A stretch of DNA of 14,082 nucleotides from Oscillibacter sp. Lineage in GTDB: Bacteria; Bacillota; Clostridia; Oscillospirales; Oscillospiraceae. The translations under genes and the position numbers were made by a program. Location: the NCBI GenBank assembly GCA_003522105.1, contig DPGF01000033.1, forward strand, positions 1 to 14,082. The letters run 5' to 3'. Positions 12,975 to 14,082 of the stretch are shown here, piece after piece (position 1 is the stretch's first letter; each line of letters opens with the position of its first letter). The notes under the pieces were generated by a model. It was not told the DNA's origin. It saw nothing but the letters and a program-made list of their open reading frames with translations, and did no database searches.

Positions 12975-13838
12975 TTATCGCAGTAACGCGCCGATCGCGG
13001 CGGCGAGAGCCGCAAATTCCGCAAGGCCCAGTCGTTCGCCGCGGATAGTTGCGTCAAGTCCGCAGGAGGTGATCGACTGCGCAAGCTGCTCTTTTGTGAG
13101 CTGCGAGCCGAACGCCGTCATCAGGCTGTTGACGAGCGTCTTGCGCCGCAGGGCAAATGCGCCGTATACCACGCGGAAGAAGAGCTTCTCGTCCTCCACC
13201 CTGACGGGCGGCTCTTTGCGCACCACGGCGCGCAGCACGGCAGAGGTGACCTTGGGCTGGGGCTCAAAGCACTCGCGCGGCACGGCGAAAAGATACTCCG
13301 GCTCCGTATAGTACTGCATGAAGACAGAAAATGCACCATAGGCGCTCGTGCCCGGCGCGGCACACAGCCGCTCGGCGACCTCCTTCTGCACAAGCACCGT
13401 AATGCTCTCAAAGCACTTCGCCTCGATGAGCGCGGTGATGGCGGGGGTCGTGATGTTATAGGGCAGGTTTGCGCACACGATGGGCGTAAGGCCCCCGAAC
13501 TTTTCGCGCACCAGCGCGGGGATATCGGTCTTGAGAATATCGGCGGAGACGACCTCGAAGTTATCGTAGCGCGCCATCGTCTCTTCAAGGATCGGCAGCA
13601 GCGTCTTGTCAAGCTCCACAGCAACGACCTTCCCCGCGCGCTCGCAGAGCTCATGGCTCAAAGCACCGATGCCGGGGCCGATCTCCAGCACGCCGTTTTG
13701 CTCGCTTGCGCGCGAGCTTTCGGCGATCTCGAAGGGAATGGCGGGGTCGATGAGGAAATTCTGACCCATGGACTTGGAAAAGTGAAAACCGTGGCGCTTC
13801 AAGAGCGCCTCGATGGCAGCTTTGTTGTTGCGTTCCAT
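12975..13838 (-). CDS. rsmA: 16S rRNA dimethyladenosine transferase (A1518/A1519)
   Basis: A 287-residue RsmA/KsgA enzyme, which dimethylates two adjacent adenines in helix 45 of 16S rRNA with S-adenosylmethionine during small-subunit maturation. Visible: GQNFLID (25-31), SAM motif I EIGPGIGAL (52-60), the acidic VAVELD strand end (72-77), SADILKTD, the catalytic NLPYNIT (124-130), and FxPxPKV (FEPQPKVTSA). Complete, with no missing motif. The ATG at 13838 follows AAAGGAAC. No strong terminator lies between it and the pckG promoter, so some read-through into pckG is possible. The antibiotic link of the family is that loss gives kasugamycin resistance. Confidence 0.96.
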   Translation of the reverse strand: MERNNKAAIEALLKRHGFHFSKSMGQNFLIDPAIPFEIAESSRASEQNGVLEIGPGIGALSHELCERAGKVVAVELDKTLLPILEETMARYDNFEVVSADILKTDIPALVREKFGGLTPIVCANLPYNITTPAITALIEAKCFESITVLVQKEVAERLCAAPGTSAYGAFSVFMQYYTEPEYLFAVPRECFEPQPKVTSAVLRAVVRKEPPVRVEDEKLFFRVVYGAFALRRKTLVNSLMTAFGSQLTKEQLAQSITSCGLDATIRGERLGLAEFAALAAAIGALLR

Positions 13839-13888
13839 AGCGTTGTTCCTTTCTGCGCTCTGGGCGTAAAGAATCGTGAAATTATTTT

Positions 13889-13916
13889 ATCATATTTTGC
13901 GCAAAAGAGTAGTAAA
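13889..13916 (-). promoter_or_regulatory. Weak candidate promoter of rsmA
   Basis: On the minus strand, TTTACT (13911-13916), a 16-bp spacer and TATGAT (13889-13894). The spacer contains the perfect 12-bp palindrome TTTTGCGCAAAA (13895-13906). Tentative because of the non-optimal spacing. Confidence 0.35.
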
Positions 13917-13969
13917 ACTTTTTTTCCTGTGATAAAATGCAGCAATCTCAGGAAAAGAGGGATATTCTC

Positions 13970-14082
13970 ATGGAACTCACACCGCAAATTCTGATCGTTG
14001 TTCTGCCGCTCATCTTTCTTGGCGGCTTTGTCGATTCCGTCGCCGGCGGCGGCGGACTCATCACGCTTCCCGCCTATCTGAT
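13970..14082 (+). CDS. TauE/SafE (TSUP) family permease, N-terminal fragment
   Basis: An open frame that runs off the window end, 37 complete codons seen. It begins MELTPQILIVVLPLIFLGGF and continues VDSVAGGGGLITLPAYL, the conserved first-helix signature of the TSUP family (4-toluene sulfonate uptake / sulfite exporter, TauE/SafE). These are cytoplasmic-membrane permeases for sulfur-containing or other small organic anions; substrate here is unknown. GAGGG lies 8-9 nt before the ATG. Divergent from rsmA, separated by 131 nt that hold an AT-rich stretch and a 12-bp palindrome. I cannot judge whether the gene is complete beyond the edge. Confidence 0.85.
   Translation, partial: MELTPQILIVVLPLIFLGGFVDSVAGGGGLITLPAYL

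Noticed and set aside
1..14082. CRISPR array, tRNA or rRNA genes, integrase or phage genes
   Set aside because: No regularly spaced direct repeats, cloverleaf-like sequences, rRNA segments or recombinase motifs were seen on either strand.

Overview
The window looks like chromosomal DNA of a low-molecular-weight-regulon Gram-positive anaerobe, most plausibly a G+C-rich member of the Clostridia (Oscillospirales-like). This is inference from strong GGAGG-type ribosome sites, SigA-like promoters with 17-bp spacers, GC-rich codon use, a GTP-type PEP carboxykinase, paired short chromate-type transporters and an MBOAT/SGNH pair. No rRNA, tRNA, CRISPR array, transposase or phage gene was seen.

Layout. 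1-222: hairpins and no gene. 223-2566 (minus): an ABC exporter followed, with a 14-nt overlap, by a GNAT acetyltransferase. 2692-3399 (minus): a zinc-ribbon/single-TM/Ig-like surface protein. 3604-4191 (plus): uridine kinase, divergent from the preceding gene, with an apparent 10-residue loss in its lid. 4192-5030: an AT-rich island with a 52-residue membrane protein and a second GNAT enzyme. 5111-7267 (minus): operon birA - chromate transporter half 1 - half 2. 7533-9775 (plus): MBOAT O-acyltransferase and anchored SGNH esterase/acetyltransferase. 9834-10905: a second AT-rich island with an aminoglycoside-phosphotransferase-like kinase (minus). 10974-12758 (minus): GTP-dependent PEP carboxykinase. 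12975-13838 (minus): rsmA/ksgA. 13970-end (plus): start of a TauE/SafE-family permease.

How the parts relate. The backbone is housekeeping: nucleotide salvage (udk), biotin attachment (birA), anaplerosis/gluconeogenesis (pckG), ribosome maturation (rsmA), ion transport and modification of a secreted polymer (MBOAT + SGNH). Both AT-rich islands lie in tail-to-tail gaps between convergent backbone genes, where insertion breaks no operon; this suggests horizontal gain. Three minus-strand promoters (ABC, birA, pckG) share the same extended -10, TGCTACAAT.

Most interesting signals: (1) a repeated 3'-end module, a perfect 19-bp tract starting exactly 7 nt after the stop codons of both the SGNH gene and pckG, followed by hairpins whose stems differ in sequence but keep pairing around a shared GNRA-capped core; (2) the uridine-kinase deletion; (3) inverted GTTAC/GTAAC half-sites abutting the birA ribosome site; (4) palindromes and leaders at the kinase and pckG promoters. 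I did not find a clear multi-gene novel system; the repeated 3'-end module is the best candidate for something undescribed.
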